DNA of 64,000 bases, taken from Tetraselmis striata. Its lineage: Eukaryota; Chlorophyta; Chlorodendrophyceae; Chlorodendrales; Chlorodendraceae. Position 1 is the stretch's first letter. Each line of letters starts with the position of its first letter. The stretch covers positions 1 to 64,000 of the forward strand of contig VCJN01000252.1 of assembly GCA_006384855.1 (NCBI GenBank). Reading direction: 5' to 3'. Made by a program: the position numbers and the translations under genes. Below are positions 1 to 12,300 of this stretch, piece after piece. The notes beneath the pieces are model-generated. The model was not told where the DNA came from and made no database searches. It saw only the letters and a list, made by a program, of their open reading frames with translations.

Positions 1-1788
1 CCCCCCCCCCCCCCCCCCCCTTTCTCTTTCTCCGGAAAAGTAGAGTACTGAAACATCACATTGAATCGGGCCGGCCTTAAAAAAAAAACGATACACTCTC
101 GCAGTGTGTCATCCGCGGATTCTCCGCGCTCATCAGCGGTATGGAGATATTCATCGTCCTGCGCAATAAAATAGCAAGCAGTATCAGCAGCGCAGCATTT
201 CCGTATCCTGATCACATAGCTACTACTTTAAAGTACAGGGTACTGGTTTTCACTATTACATCTCCCGGCGCCGGGACTCCCCCCTATTAATAAGCATGCC
301 CGACGACGCCGCGCGTGTCTGCCGGCACCGGATGACACTATGACAGGGTACGCCGAAACCTCATCCCGCCTGACATGCCGCCGAGATCAGCAGCATGGAT
401 CATCTGCGCTCCCCGACGTCAGCAGTGCTGTGCGCAAGACGCTAACTCCGTAACTCGAGCACAGATCGATCTGCGCAGCGCGGCGGACCAGTGTAGGGAG
501 TCTCTATCTGACAGGTACGATTCGCAGTGATCCGAGCTGTTGAATTTGTCTGTCTCATAGGTCGTCCCTGCGTTCAGAACTTTCTTTTGGCTGGACCAGT
601 CGCAGGAAGCGCGCCGGCTGGGTGAGTGTGTCGGGCGAGTGAATTCGTCTGAAATTCGGAAGTACTGCTATTTCGGAGATACTGCTGAGGCTACCTACAT
701 CACAACGTACTGGTACCTGGCGGTACAGGTACCGTACCTGTAGAACGACGAGCTACTGTGTAACGGTACGGAGAACTCTTCAGAGAAATAATCAACACGG
801 ACTTGGACCTTTCGAAGCGTCATGTCGGTACGTTCCAATGAAACGTTTCTGGCTTCGTTTCTCACAGTCGTCCTCAATATTAGGTCGGTCGCTACCTAGT
901 CGCTAGCTTGTGAACGAAGATTTCCCACTACGGGGTTCGCACTGCGCATCACGGGGACATTTAGCGACCACGTACAAGCCATCAGGACTTTGGACTACAG
1001 GTATAGCGACCATTATGCCAAAATAAACGCAATGTGATATACATTATTGAAAACGCGCGTGATTGCGAGTACCCGTACTGATGTTACCGACTTGCCGGTA
1101 CTGCTCGCGCGCGTGCAGAAGTACGAGGTACTGCTGTTAGTACACACTGCGGGTACCGTGTACGCCTAACGCGTGTACGCACTGATACACCGCCGCAGCT
1201 GTGAGACACATTATTCTGCGAGTAGGGGGGCGTTTATTTCACCTCGCATTGCTTGGCAGACGACTCAACGTCACCCGGCGAACTGGGCAGCTGCGTTACC
1301 ACTCAGTTGTGTTGGGTTTGCTGATCCCGCGGGCTTGCTGCGCCCCCAGCCGGCAGGCAGGCGAGCCTGGGTGCGCCCGGCACAGCGAAGGGGCATAGCG
1401 CGCGCCCGCGGCCCCTCCCCTCAACCGCGCCGGAGCGTGCTCGTCCGGCAGCCATGACGGGCGGCGGCATCGCGAATGCTCATAATTCTAGGCAGAACCA
1501 GGTCCATCCCCTGCTGGGAAACAGGGAGCTGTCGGCAGTCCGTTCCGATCCCGGGCGCGACCCGGCCACGTCGCTTCCCGGCGCAGCGAACCCCGACAGA
1601 GCCAACCCGTCCGATGCCGAGAGGATGCCAGTCGGCGGCCTGCGCAACCGCCGGGTGCGCCTGCCGCCTGCCGCCCTGGATAGATACCCGAGCGCGCTTG
1701 GCCCCACTCCCTCCCGTCCGGGGTTTCGGGGCCGGATGCTCACCTTGCCTGCGCGTGACAGGCCTCGCTGGTGAGCGCGCTTCTGAGC
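1..1788. other. Upstream region of the K+ channel gene, no gene seen
   Basis: The window opens with a 20-base poly(C) run followed by a pyrimidine stretch, which could be the edge of an intron or simple repeat of a gene lying to the left. The rest has short ORFs only, with no recognisable protein similarity and no convincing splice pattern. The last part, about 1300-1788, is GC-rich and probably holds the promoter and 5' leader of the channel gene. An AG at 1759-1760 could be the 3' end of a 5' UTR intron. Confidence 0.4.
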
Positions 1789-4700
1789 ATGACGAGGGGG
1801 AAGAAGTCTCCCGCGACCCTTGTTGGCCGAAGCACCTCATTCAGAAACGACTGTCCGGCGCCCCCGAAGAGCATCTTCCTGCCCAATACGTCGTTCATTC
1901 TCAACCCCAACACCCGGATCTTCAACTTCTGGTGGCAGCTGACCGTGCTGCTGGTCTATTGGAACCTTTTCCAGGTGGGTCACGCTGGCTTGTGCATGTG
2001 TATGTGTGCCATTCAGGGTTGATACAGTCATTTACGTGCGCATGTGTACCGATATGTGGGTACGTATAATGCCTATGGGACCAAGGTGTGGCCTTGCACG
2101 CGTTTATTGTGGCTGGGAGATGCGGCATTATGTTGCCAGCAAAGACACGGATGAGGCCCTCCTGCATGCCCGGAAAATGCCGAATCTCACTGCTCTCCAT
2201 GTTTGCGACTTGACGCCGAGGGCTGCGGCTACTTTCTGGCAGGCCAGGCTGGTTGCAAACCAATGCATGAGCGATTGTGTATAGGGATGTCTGTGGTGAA
2301 TCCCCTGCCAGTCGAAAGGACGATCTACCGGGCAGGTGAATCAAGGGAGGAGGTGCTTGCCGCACCTTGCTGGCATGCAGGCCAGCGGAAGGGGAGGTGC
2401 CGCTGACCCCGCTGCGCTGCCTCGGCGTTGCGTAGGTGCCCTTCACCGTGGCGTTTGAGGGGGAGGACGGGTGGAAGGACGTGGTGGTATGGATTGTGGA
2501 CATGCTGTTCTTCGCGGACATTTTTGTGAACCTCTCCTCGCCCATCTACATCCACGGCCAGCAGATCACCGACCGCGTGACCATCGCCAAGAACTACCTC
2601 AAGCTGGAGTTCTGGATTGACATCTTGGCCTCCGTCCCCTTTGACAGGTGTCCGCGCCCACCAAACGCCGGCCTGCTGCCCTGTTCCTCCTCAGCATCGG
2701 TCCCCGCGCCCACATGCCTCCCTTGGGCCGACCCTCCAGCACTGAGACAGGCGCCTGTCTGCACAGGATTGCAACGGCGGTGTACCCCACAAGCAGTTAT
2801 GCCCGGCTTCTGGCATACACGCGCGTCCTGCGAGTGAAGCGGCTGGTGCTGCTACTCGCAAGGATGGAGAAGAACGTGACTGCCCCCCCCCCCCCCCCCC
2901 CCCCTCTCCCCCTGTTCGCAAAGGGGGACGGGAAGCATGTGGCTCGGTGAATGCGTGAAGATGCGGGCTGCAGGATGTACGGTGGCGCAGGAGGCCCGGC
3001 ATGGCACGAGGGCCCGATTGGCTGACGCGCCGCGCTGCTGTGAATCTGCGGCAGATCAACATCAACTACGAGAGCGTGGTGCTGCTCAAGCTGCTGACCA
3101 TGGTTGCCGTGCTCACGCACATGGAGGCGTGCCTCTTCTGGTACATCGGCGACGTCTCCACCAAGGCGGGCTGGATCGACCAGCTCGGCGGCGACATCGA
3201 CATGAACGTGCGGCCGCGCGATGAGCGCCGTGGCCCTCGCCGCCTTCCCTGCCTGGCGCGGCTTCCGGCCTGATGCCGCCATCCGAGCCCCAGCAGCCCC
3301 TCATCCCTCGGATCCCTCTTTCCGCTGTCTCGCGCAGGACCACTGGAGCCTATACCTTGTCTCGCTGTACTGGGCCGTTGTCACCTACACCACCGTGGGC
3401 TACGGCGACCTCTCCCCCGTCAACGAGGCGGAGCGCGCCTTTGCCATCTTTGTCATGGTGGGGCATTCAAGCTCCCCCGGCATTTGTATATAGCACAGCT
3501 TTGGGAATGCTACGCACCATTGCCGCACCCTCTTCCCCGCATCCACGCAGCTCTGCGCCATCCGCTGTGCCGACGGACGCCCTGCCCGCGCCCCACGCAG
3601 ATCATCAACATGGCGCTGACGGCGTACGTGCTGGGCAACATCACCATGCTCACCACCAAAGTGGATCAGTCGGTGCTGGAGTACCGGGCCAACGTGACGC
3701 GCGTGCGGGCGTACCTGGACCGGAAGGTGGGCCCCTGCGCTAGCGCACCAGCCCCCCCTGCCCCGTGTCTGCTGGGTTGATGCAGGCCTGCAGCGCCCGG
3801 GGGGCGACCGCGCAGCGAGCGGGCGCATGACAACGCTTTCGGGGGCAACACGTGTGCGGTGCAGGAGGTGGACCCGGAGCTGGTGGACATGGCGATCCAT
3901 CAGCTGCAGACGACGCAGGAGCTGGCGGAGGAGACGGACGAGGCGCTGGGCTACTGCGCGCCGTACATCCGCAACCGCATCCTCTCCTCGCTCTACACCG
4001 ACAAGCTGGGCCAGTGCCAGTTGTTCTACGTGCGGCCACACGCGCCGGCCTCCCCCCCCGCCGCCCCGGCGTGAGCGCCCCCTCCCTGCCACCGCATCGC
4101 CGCCGCGGCACTGAGCGAGGCTCCGCATGGCGCCGCCGGGCGCGCAGGGCTGCAGCAGGGAGTTTGTGGACAGCATGGTGCACAGCGCGGGCATGGAGTT
4201 TTTCCAGCCCGGCACCAACATCCTGCGCTGCAAGGAGCGCTCGGGCGCGTTCTACTTCCTGCTCTCGGGCTCGGTGTCCCTCGTCGATGAAGGCGGCAAG
4301 CACCTCCGCGCGGCCCGCATGGGCGGCACCTTTGGCTCCGAGAGTGTCCTCTGCGAGCTTCCTCAGGTGCTGCCCCCCCCCCCCCCCCCCCCCCCAACCC
4401 CCTCCCCTGCATATGCAGCAAGACACCTTTGTCTGCAGCACCACCGGTGTCTATGGTAACACCAGCAGCATCCATGTAAACATACGCATCAACACTAACA
4501 GGGTGACACCCCTGAGGTACTTTCTGATCAATACGCGAGGTTGTCTGTCTCTCTCTCTCCCTCTCCCTGTCTATGTGAGTGGGAGTGTACACATTCCACA
4601 TGCAGCTTCGGGGACATCATCGAATATGTGGATAGATGTATTGGCTGTGTGTGGGCAGACCCGCGGCCCGCACCCGAGCGCCGCCGTTGAGGGCGTCCGC

Positions 4701-7700
4701 TTGCGCGGCGGCATGGTGGTGACGCACTGTGCCGTGTCAACTCGCCGCTGCGCAGCACTACGGTGTCACGTCGCGCAGCCTGGTGAAGGTCCTCGCCATC
4801 GACATCGACCGCATGCGCAGCATCTGCAACCAGTACAAGCTGGACCACCGCGTGGCGTGCGCCAACCTGGTCGCCAAGCTGCAGGGCACAAAGCACGTCG
4901 GCACACAGGAGGGCGAGGACATCAAGAACGTCGTGGCGCAGGTAAAGCCCCCCCCCCCCCCCCCCCCCCCCAATATCGTAAGTGCGTTACCGTGATGCGT
5001 GCTCGGGGTCGCTGGTGTTTGTGCATGCGCCTGTGGCGGCAAGGGCGCACCTCACGTGCGGCGCCTCTGCCCCGCCGTGCAGATCCGCTCCCACATCAGC
5101 TCCCTGAAGACAGACATGGTGACCAAGCTGTGCTACTGCGCGGCCATGGGCGACGTGCTGGGCCTCAAGGCGCTCCTGTCCTCCGACAAGGAGCACGACA
5201 TCAACGAGTGGGTGCCCCCTCCTTGTGGACCCATTTTTGCCAGCCGACGCCGCAGATGTGCAGATGCGGCAGCTTTGCAGGAAAGGCTGCGCTGGCCACC
5301 GGTCAGCAGCGCTCCTTCCTTGAGCGCGCCGAGATCGGTACAGCATTCCGTGCAGAGCGCGCGTCAGGTGTCAGTGCTGGACCCGTTTCACGGTTCAGGC
5401 TGACGGCCATGTGTGCGCCGCCGCGCTGACCCTACCGCCCGGTCGCCTTCCCTTGCCCCGCAGCGGAGACTACGACGGGCGGCGTCCGCTGCATGTGGCG
5501 GCGGCCGGCGGGCACCTGGAGATGATCGAGTACCTGGTGACGGCGGAGGGCGCGGAGGTCAACGTCGTCGACGGCTTTGGCGGCGCGCCGCTGCTCGACG
5601 CGATTAAGAACAACAACACGGAAGCCGCCAAGCTGCTGCGCCAGTACGGCGGGGAGCTGATGCTGGCGGACGTCGGCACCACCATGTGTGGCCTCGTCAT
5701 GGCGTGAGTGCCTCGCTTCCTGCCCCTCGCGGCGGGACGCCGAGGCCGTACGAGTACTCGTTGCGACTACTCGCTGCCGTATCGTTGCCGAGGCGGTATC
5801 GCCTGTTAAAGCCCCCACCACGCCCGCGCTGACCGCACACGTCAACCTCCCTCCTGCCCCCGGACCGCAGCGGCAAGTACGACCAGGCACGGCTGTACCT
5901 GGAGAACGGCGCCAACCCCAACGTGGGCGGCTACGACCGGCGCGTGCCGCTGCACATTGCGTGCGCGGAGGGCAACCTGCACCTCGTGCGCCTGCTGCTC
6001 GCTTACGGCGCCGACCTGCACTTCAAGTAAGCCCCCCCCCCCCCCCCCCCCCAAGGCACCATGATGCGTATCATTGGCGCAGAGGCTGGTATGAATGCCG
6101 AGTACCAGGTGCCGAGCCGGCGGGCGACGTCGCACAGCAGACTGAACTCGGTAAATATATTATTGGCGGCTGTACAGTCCGACCACTCAACTGTTCCATC
6201 GATTTGCCATTTCGTATGTATCCACGACGAAGTCGCAGAGTTCATCCCACTGTAAGACCCCATTATTTATAAGATCCCGTCGTATGATTGTAAGTATTTT
6301 AAGATCCCATTATCGTTATATTACGATGGCTTGTTGTTTGGCAGATATGTGGCGGCTACTCGTAAAACCGACTGGATCGGTCCGCTAATCCACCCGGCGC
6401 GGACGATGAAGGGTCGCGATCGGTCCGACCAGTTACAAAGGGGACATAGTCGCTACCCTGCGAACGGGCCATGTCCGTTGTATTAGTAGCTATTGTATAA
6501 GCACATGAATCGCACCGGTGGGTGTGAACGACTCCCTATCTCGTTTGTGCTTTGGCTTCGTGATAAATACACTGGTTGTTCAATAATGATTTGTCGATGG
6601 CTGTGACATAATCACGTAACCAATGCCCATAGCGACTCTATCATTGACGGGGAGTTTGGACCCGCCGATCCGAGCGAGATGAACGCGCCGACGCGCAGGA
6701 ACACCGCTTCAAAGGCTATTCAGCGTCAAATTAGAGCCTACGTCATCTGTCGGCGACGAAAAGTACTGCTGGTCTCGGCTTTTTGTCGCAGCGCTTGTGC
6801 CCTGCGCCTTCCCCCCTACGCCGCACGAACCTCGGGCCCTCGTCGTGCCTCCTGTCGCGCCTCCTCGTCGTGCCTGCCAGCCCTTTGCGATGCGGGCCCA
6901 TTGCCCCCTCCCCCCCCCCCCCCCCCCAACCCCCCGGCTCCCTCCGACCTCCTAAAACCCTAAAGCCCCCCGCCCCTCCCCCACCCCCACACACACACCT
7001 GTAATATCCGCCTCGAAAGCACAATGCTTGCCACATGGCAGCGTGACATCGTACATTTATTTATGTACTCGTCGCAATCTCAGGTAGCATCGCACACGTA
7101 CTCGGTAGCGTATGTCGACAGCGTACCTGTCACACATCCCGCCGCGCAGAGTAAGCACCCCCTAGCTGGACAGAGCGGCCCGCTGATCGTGTTGCGACCG
7201 CCGCAGGGACCGCTTCGGCACGAGTCCGCTGGACGAGGCCGAGAACAACAGCACCGAGATGACGGTGAAGAGCTTCTTGGAGAGCGTGTGCCGGCCGGAC
7301 CCCAAGAAGAAGCTGGTCCTGTCGCCGGAGAAGCGTGAGCAGATGAAGAAAGAGCTCGACGAAGAGTGCGCCCCCCCCCCCCCCATCCCCTGTTTCCTCT
7401 GACAAAGTATGTATATGCGACGGATAAGCGCCTAAATGTGTAGATGTGTGTTGACAAGCAGCAAAGAGTAAGTATTTGTACGAAGTGAATATGTGTTTGT
7501 GTGTTGCATATATGTGTTGTTGAATATATGTAAGTTTATACATGTATATATACACATATATATATTATTATATATTTATACATACATATATATATATATA
7601 CACTATATGTGTTGTTGAATGGTGGCAAGACTGCATCTCATGTTACATCTCTATAGACACACAAATGAATATATGTGTATTTATACATATACATAGATAC

Positions 7701-8202
7701 ACAAGCACCAAGGCAGTTGTAAAAACTCTGTGAATAATAGCCTTTTCTACATGCAAGAGGTCAACTGAGGACGAAGCCATAGCGGAGATGTACCCTGATG
7801 TTCTTGTAGGTTGCATGCGAACCCATTTTGAGGCTTACAGTAAGGGTCATTGTAAGCGGCTAGGGGGCGTGTATATGTACCCGCAACGTGCCTCGCCAGT
7901 ACAGCTCTGTGCATACCTGCGCCACGCCTGCTTGAGCAGTTCGTATGCCGGAAAAGGCCACAGGGTTCGGCGCGCTCTGGACGGGTTATGATACCCCTTC
8001 GAGGGCGCCGGGTTATGATACCACGTGGAGGGGGCCGCACTGGCGCTGGGCTCTGACTGTGCCACCCCTGGCGCCGTCCCACAGCTACCGCAAGAAGCAG
8101 CAGGAGGAGGCGGAGAAGCTGGAAAAGTCGGCCTCGAAGCAGAGGTCGTTCGCGTACAGCCGGACGGCCAGCATGAATGTCCCCCGAACTAGCAACACAT
8201 GA
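1789..8202 (+). CDS. Cyclic-nucleotide-type K+ channel with ankyrin repeats (14 exons)
   Basis: Plasma- or endomembrane K+ channel of the plant Shaker/CNBD type. Exons: 1789-1974, 2436-2647, 2797-2875, 3055-3207, 3338-3457, 3601-3726, 3865-4029, 4148-4366, 4756-4941, 5083-5207, 5464-5703, 5871-6026, 7207-7365, 8085-8202. All phases agree, giving 747 residues and a TGA stop. Order: S1 around residues 45-62, S2-S3 in exon 2, a short basic S4-like helix in exon 3 (RVLRVKRLVLLLARMEK), S5, the pore with K+ selectivity filter TTVGYGD at 228-234, S6, C-linker, a cNMP-binding-like fold at about 355-460, then ankyrin repeats at about 490-655 (GRRPLHVAAAGGHLEM, RVPLHIACAEGNLHLV). The C-terminal tail is basic and coiled. 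S4 is short and the cNBD phosphate-binding cassette is divergent, so voltage and nucleotide gating are uncertain. The start is the first ATG upstream of S1; an upstream coding exon cannot be excluded. Confidence 0.92.
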
Positions 8203-8739
8203 TCGCGCCGCCGGCCATCAATACACGACAATGACCCACCTTGCGGAGTCGGGGGGCATCTCCAGAGACACCGTGCGCAGTCCATCCGCCAAGGGAGTCG
8301 CTCCCATTTGAAGCTCCCGGCAGCGAGGCCACCACCAGCGCCTCGAAGCCAAAGGCACCGATCGCGGCTCGGAGCATGCCCACCGCCCATTCGCTCTACA
8401 CCCCGCCCTCTCACGATGGCTGGCGGGACTCCCTCAGCCTTGCCGAGCCCGCCGACCGCTCCCGGCTGCGGTAATCCGCGGCCAAGGCGTTGCCACAAAT
8501 ATAGGCCGAAGCTCGAGCAGACCGGCCGGCCGCACGTCGCACCCAGGGGCATGGAGCGGACGAAGTAAGCCGCCACGAGGGTCAATACTTCACGATTTCA
8601 GGACCACCATTAGAGTGTAGCATGGGCGCAATAAGCGTGACTTGGCACACAGTCCCGGCACCGGCAAGCCCGACCCGCCGGAAGAGTGGTCGCGCCCCGT
8701 AGTAGGCATTGTAAGCAAATGCCTTTAGTCATCCAGATT

Positions 8740-8770
<31 letters not shown>

Positions 8771-9239
8771 GGGGAACATCTCTTTTGGCGTGCCATCATC
8801 GCGAAAGCCCCGCATCCAAGAGCGGGTCATCATGCTTGCACATGGACACAGCCATGTGACGGCGCCGTCTTGCGTGCTTTTTGGTTGGCGCCCTTCTTCT
8901 GGTCAGGCGGCTCCTCCTCCTCTATTACTTCTTAACTACTACTACCGCTCCTAGGAGGACTCCCTATGATACTACTAACTACTGCTGCTACGACTACTAC
9001 TACTACTACCACTCAGGTTTAGGGCTACTCGTAACAGAAGGCAGCGGCATCCTTGGTTTTGGAGCCGATTGTGTACTTACGGGTGCCTTAAATTGAGCTT
9101 GCACCCAACCCATATGAACATTCCCTATGGTTCCGCTTTAGATTCGTCTAGATTCGCCCTCGAGCAAGCAGGGCAGGTTCACATTCGCAGTGTTCCGCTG
9201 ATTACCGTCTCGGCACCCGTACTCCGTTGCCTGACAGTG
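8203..9239. other. Convergent intergenic region with simple repeats
   Basis: Lies between the 3' ends of the channel (+) and GT29 (-) genes. It holds a T run passing into a long G run (about 8740-8774) and a pyrimidine-rich ACT/TAC triplet stretch (about 8926-9012). No coding signal was seen; it should carry both 3' UTRs. Confidence 0.5.
8710..8714 (+). terminator. Candidate TGTAA poly(A) signal of the channel gene
   Basis: TGTAA is the common polyadenylation signal of chlorophyte algae. This is the first copy I found downstream of the channel stop codon, about 0.5 kb away. Evidence is motif and position only. Confidence 0.4.
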
Positions 9240-9244
9240 TTACA
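9240..9244 (-). terminator. Candidate TGTAA poly(A) signal of the GT29 gene
   Basis: TGTAA on the minus strand, about 105 bases after the TAG stop at 9349-9351 and only a few bases after the next in-frame TGA (9250-9252). The position fits a short 3' UTR. Confidence 0.5.
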
Positions 9245-9348
9245 GCCCCTCACGTTGCGAAAAGGGAATCACCCGCACTAACGCAACGCGACACCACAAA
9301 CGCGACTCGTGCAGCTGGTCGGGGGCCACCGGCAGGCAGGCAGGCGTA

Positions 9349-12300
9349 CTATTGCGCGCCCGGGTTGGGCTCGCAGGCGACCTCCCCCGCCTCGTACTTC
9401 TTCATCATGGGCGCCACGCAGCCGCCCTCGGGCTGGTTGGCCGCGGGCCCCTTGTGCTCCTGGCCGATGCATATGATGGGGGAGACGCACTTGAGGAAGC
9501 AGGTGAAGGAGCCCTGCAGCCGGCAGTAGCCCTGCTTGGCCACCGGCATGGGGTTCCCTGCCCGCGCGCGGGGAGAGGGAGGGGGGGGGGGGGGGCGGGG
9601 GGTGGAGGGGCATGGGACACATTCGTCAGTGTTGGCCGGCCGATTGTTTCTGGAGGTAGGGGGCCTCAGCTGAACAGTATATTAGGATGAAAGTTTGGCA
9701 GTTAGAAATAGTATAGAATATAGTAGAATAGAATACGTGTTGGTAGAATGGATTATTTTGAAAGAAAACTGACAGATACGTCGTAGTTGTATGGCGAATC
9801 GATTCCGGAAAGCAAAGAGTACATTGTTTGAGTTTGTGTTGGCCGTTTATTCAGGAAAAGTATACGTGCATTGTTTGATATTAGAAAGGTGTACAGGAAT
9901 GCGGGCCGATGCACAACGATACGACAACGTTAATCACGCTGGGAACAACCGCGACGCTTTGTTACGAGTACTTTCACGCGTTAGCAGGTAATCCTTATAT
10001 TTAAGGTAAAGCTAAACGCGTAAACGGCGCGTATGCATACTGGTAAGGATTACATAGCGCGCGTTTGGTAAGGATTACAATCGCCATGTAATCAAGTGCA
10101 CTAGACATGAAGGATTGTGTGCTCCGTATCGCGTGTAAACAGTCGATAACGATGGAACTTTAGCAACAATAAGAATAAGAGAGTAGAATAGAAGAATAGC
10201 AGACTAGAATAAAATACAATAGAATAGGGAAAAAACCTGGAGGGGTGGCAAAACACGGCCAGGCAGCGCCATTTAGAATTGTTTGCGACCAACCTACTAC
10301 GTGCTAGTATGCTACAAGATACAGTCGCGACAAACGATATACTGTCAAAGCGCTCCAAAACCCGCATCCCGCTCGTATAAGCGCGCTTGCAGGTGAGTCG
10401 TCCCCCAAATAATCAACTGCTACACAGAATAGCGGCGGGACTTCCGTGCAGTGTCAGGGGTTTGTCCCAATACGTTTCAAGATACACAGAGGTTCTCCGC
10501 CCTCGAGAGGGGAGACACACTATTATGTGCGTGCACATGCACATCAGGGTGAATACGGGTGCCGCCGCATGTATAACAAGAACACGATAATAGCCTCAGA
10601 ATTGGGTTGGCCTCCAGCCTATGCAAACGATAATAGTTCCGGTGTAGTTCCGGTGTAATTCCGTCTGTATTGGGGCTCTGACAGGCAGGGCGGGTTCCTA
10701 TCCACAGTGCTCTTATTACCACACCGGGGCCCGTCTATGACACACAGCACACAAGAGATATGCAGCGAGACCAAAGCGTGGCTCCCGGGGTAACCGTCAA
10801 TGTGTGCCCCTTGATTTATCAGTGTGGCGCGCTGCCTCACCCGTGCCACACTGGCAGGCGGCGCCCTCTGGGAGCACGCTGGGGATGCCGCTCTCCTCGG
10901 GGCAGCCCGCGATGCAGGGCTCCATCAGCGTGAGGTACTTCATCTTGGCCATGTACTTGATCTTGCGGTACTCGGCGTCGTAGTCGTGGATGGCCTCCTT
11001 GCCCTGCCGCCCGCAGCAGAGCGCCGGTCGGTCAGCGCAATAGCGGGTCCGGTGCAAAGCATCAAAGCAGGGCAGAAAGCGCGCGGCGGGGGGGAGGGGG
11101 GGGGGGGGGGGGGGGGGTGCCTTGAGCGGCTTTTCGCCGTTGAAGTAGTGGTGCCGGATGCCAAAGCCCGGCTCAAAGTGGAAGCCATACACCGACACCT
11201 GCGCGCAGCGCTGCATCGCCATCCAGATGGCAAAGTACCCGCCGGTGGGGAGCACCTGCGAGGTGGGGCGGGCGGGCGAGTGCAGCGTCAGGGCGCAACA
11301 TAACGTGCGGAAGTTGAAAACTATGACGCGTGCATCCCTTTGCGTCGTCAAACTGTATTGTATTCCCAACATATCCAAGCACGGAACGCACTGAATCACC
11401 ATATGTCTCGCCCTTCCGGGGGCCGGTGCGGTAAAAGGAGCACTGCGAATAACACCCTGCCCTGCCTGCCGGAGGTCACTTGTGGACGAAACTACAGCAA
11501 AGGTTCTTGTAGGTTGCAGGCGCGTCTATTTTGAGGCTTATAACGACTCGCCACACTTCCGCAGAAAGGATCGCTGCCAAATGTGAAGGGTAGATGACAC
11601 GCGCGGCTATTCCTGGGAGCAGAATTTGGGTAAAGGGGAAGGGGAGGGGGAGGGAGGGGGGGGGGGGCTCACCCGGAGGTTGCTGGACACGTAGGTGGAG
11701 AACTCGGGGTCGAAGGCAAACAGCTTGGCGTTGGGGTGCTGCCGGCGGTACTTCACGTACAGCAGCAGCCCGATCATGGACTGCAGCTGCTGGATGTCCG
11801 CCTCCTTGTTCTCGTGCCAGCCCGCGTGGTTGGTGTTGACGAGGCGGAAGGTGGTGCGCGAGCCCACCTGCGGCGCGTAGCCGCGCGTGGGGCCCACGTT
11901 GAAGCGGAACACGGCGTCGTGGCCGTCGATGGCGGGGCCGAAGCCGTAGTTGCCCAGCACGCCGCTGTTGCCCACCACCGCGCAGCGGTCGTACAGCCGG
12001 CCGTGCATCGGGTCCACCGCCGGCAGCACCTCCACGAGCGCGTCCGTGATCTGATGAACAAGCGCCGCAACAGCGGCGACCACCGCAGGCAGACGGCCAG
12101 GTCAGACACTTGTCAGGGGGTGTGCCCGACTCCATACATATGCCATGAACCGTCCAACCCGCAGTCATGAAGCAGCATGCGAACTAAACATCATACCAGG
12201 GCACAACGCAACACACTAGGGGAACTCTAGGGCAAACACAGGGTTGCTCCTAGGGTTACTCATTCTCTGCTCCCCGCAGACCAGGGCCTATTCGGAGCTC

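Noticed and set aside
6945-6965. Telomere-like CCCTAAA
   Set aside because: Only one or two units inside an intron; not an array.
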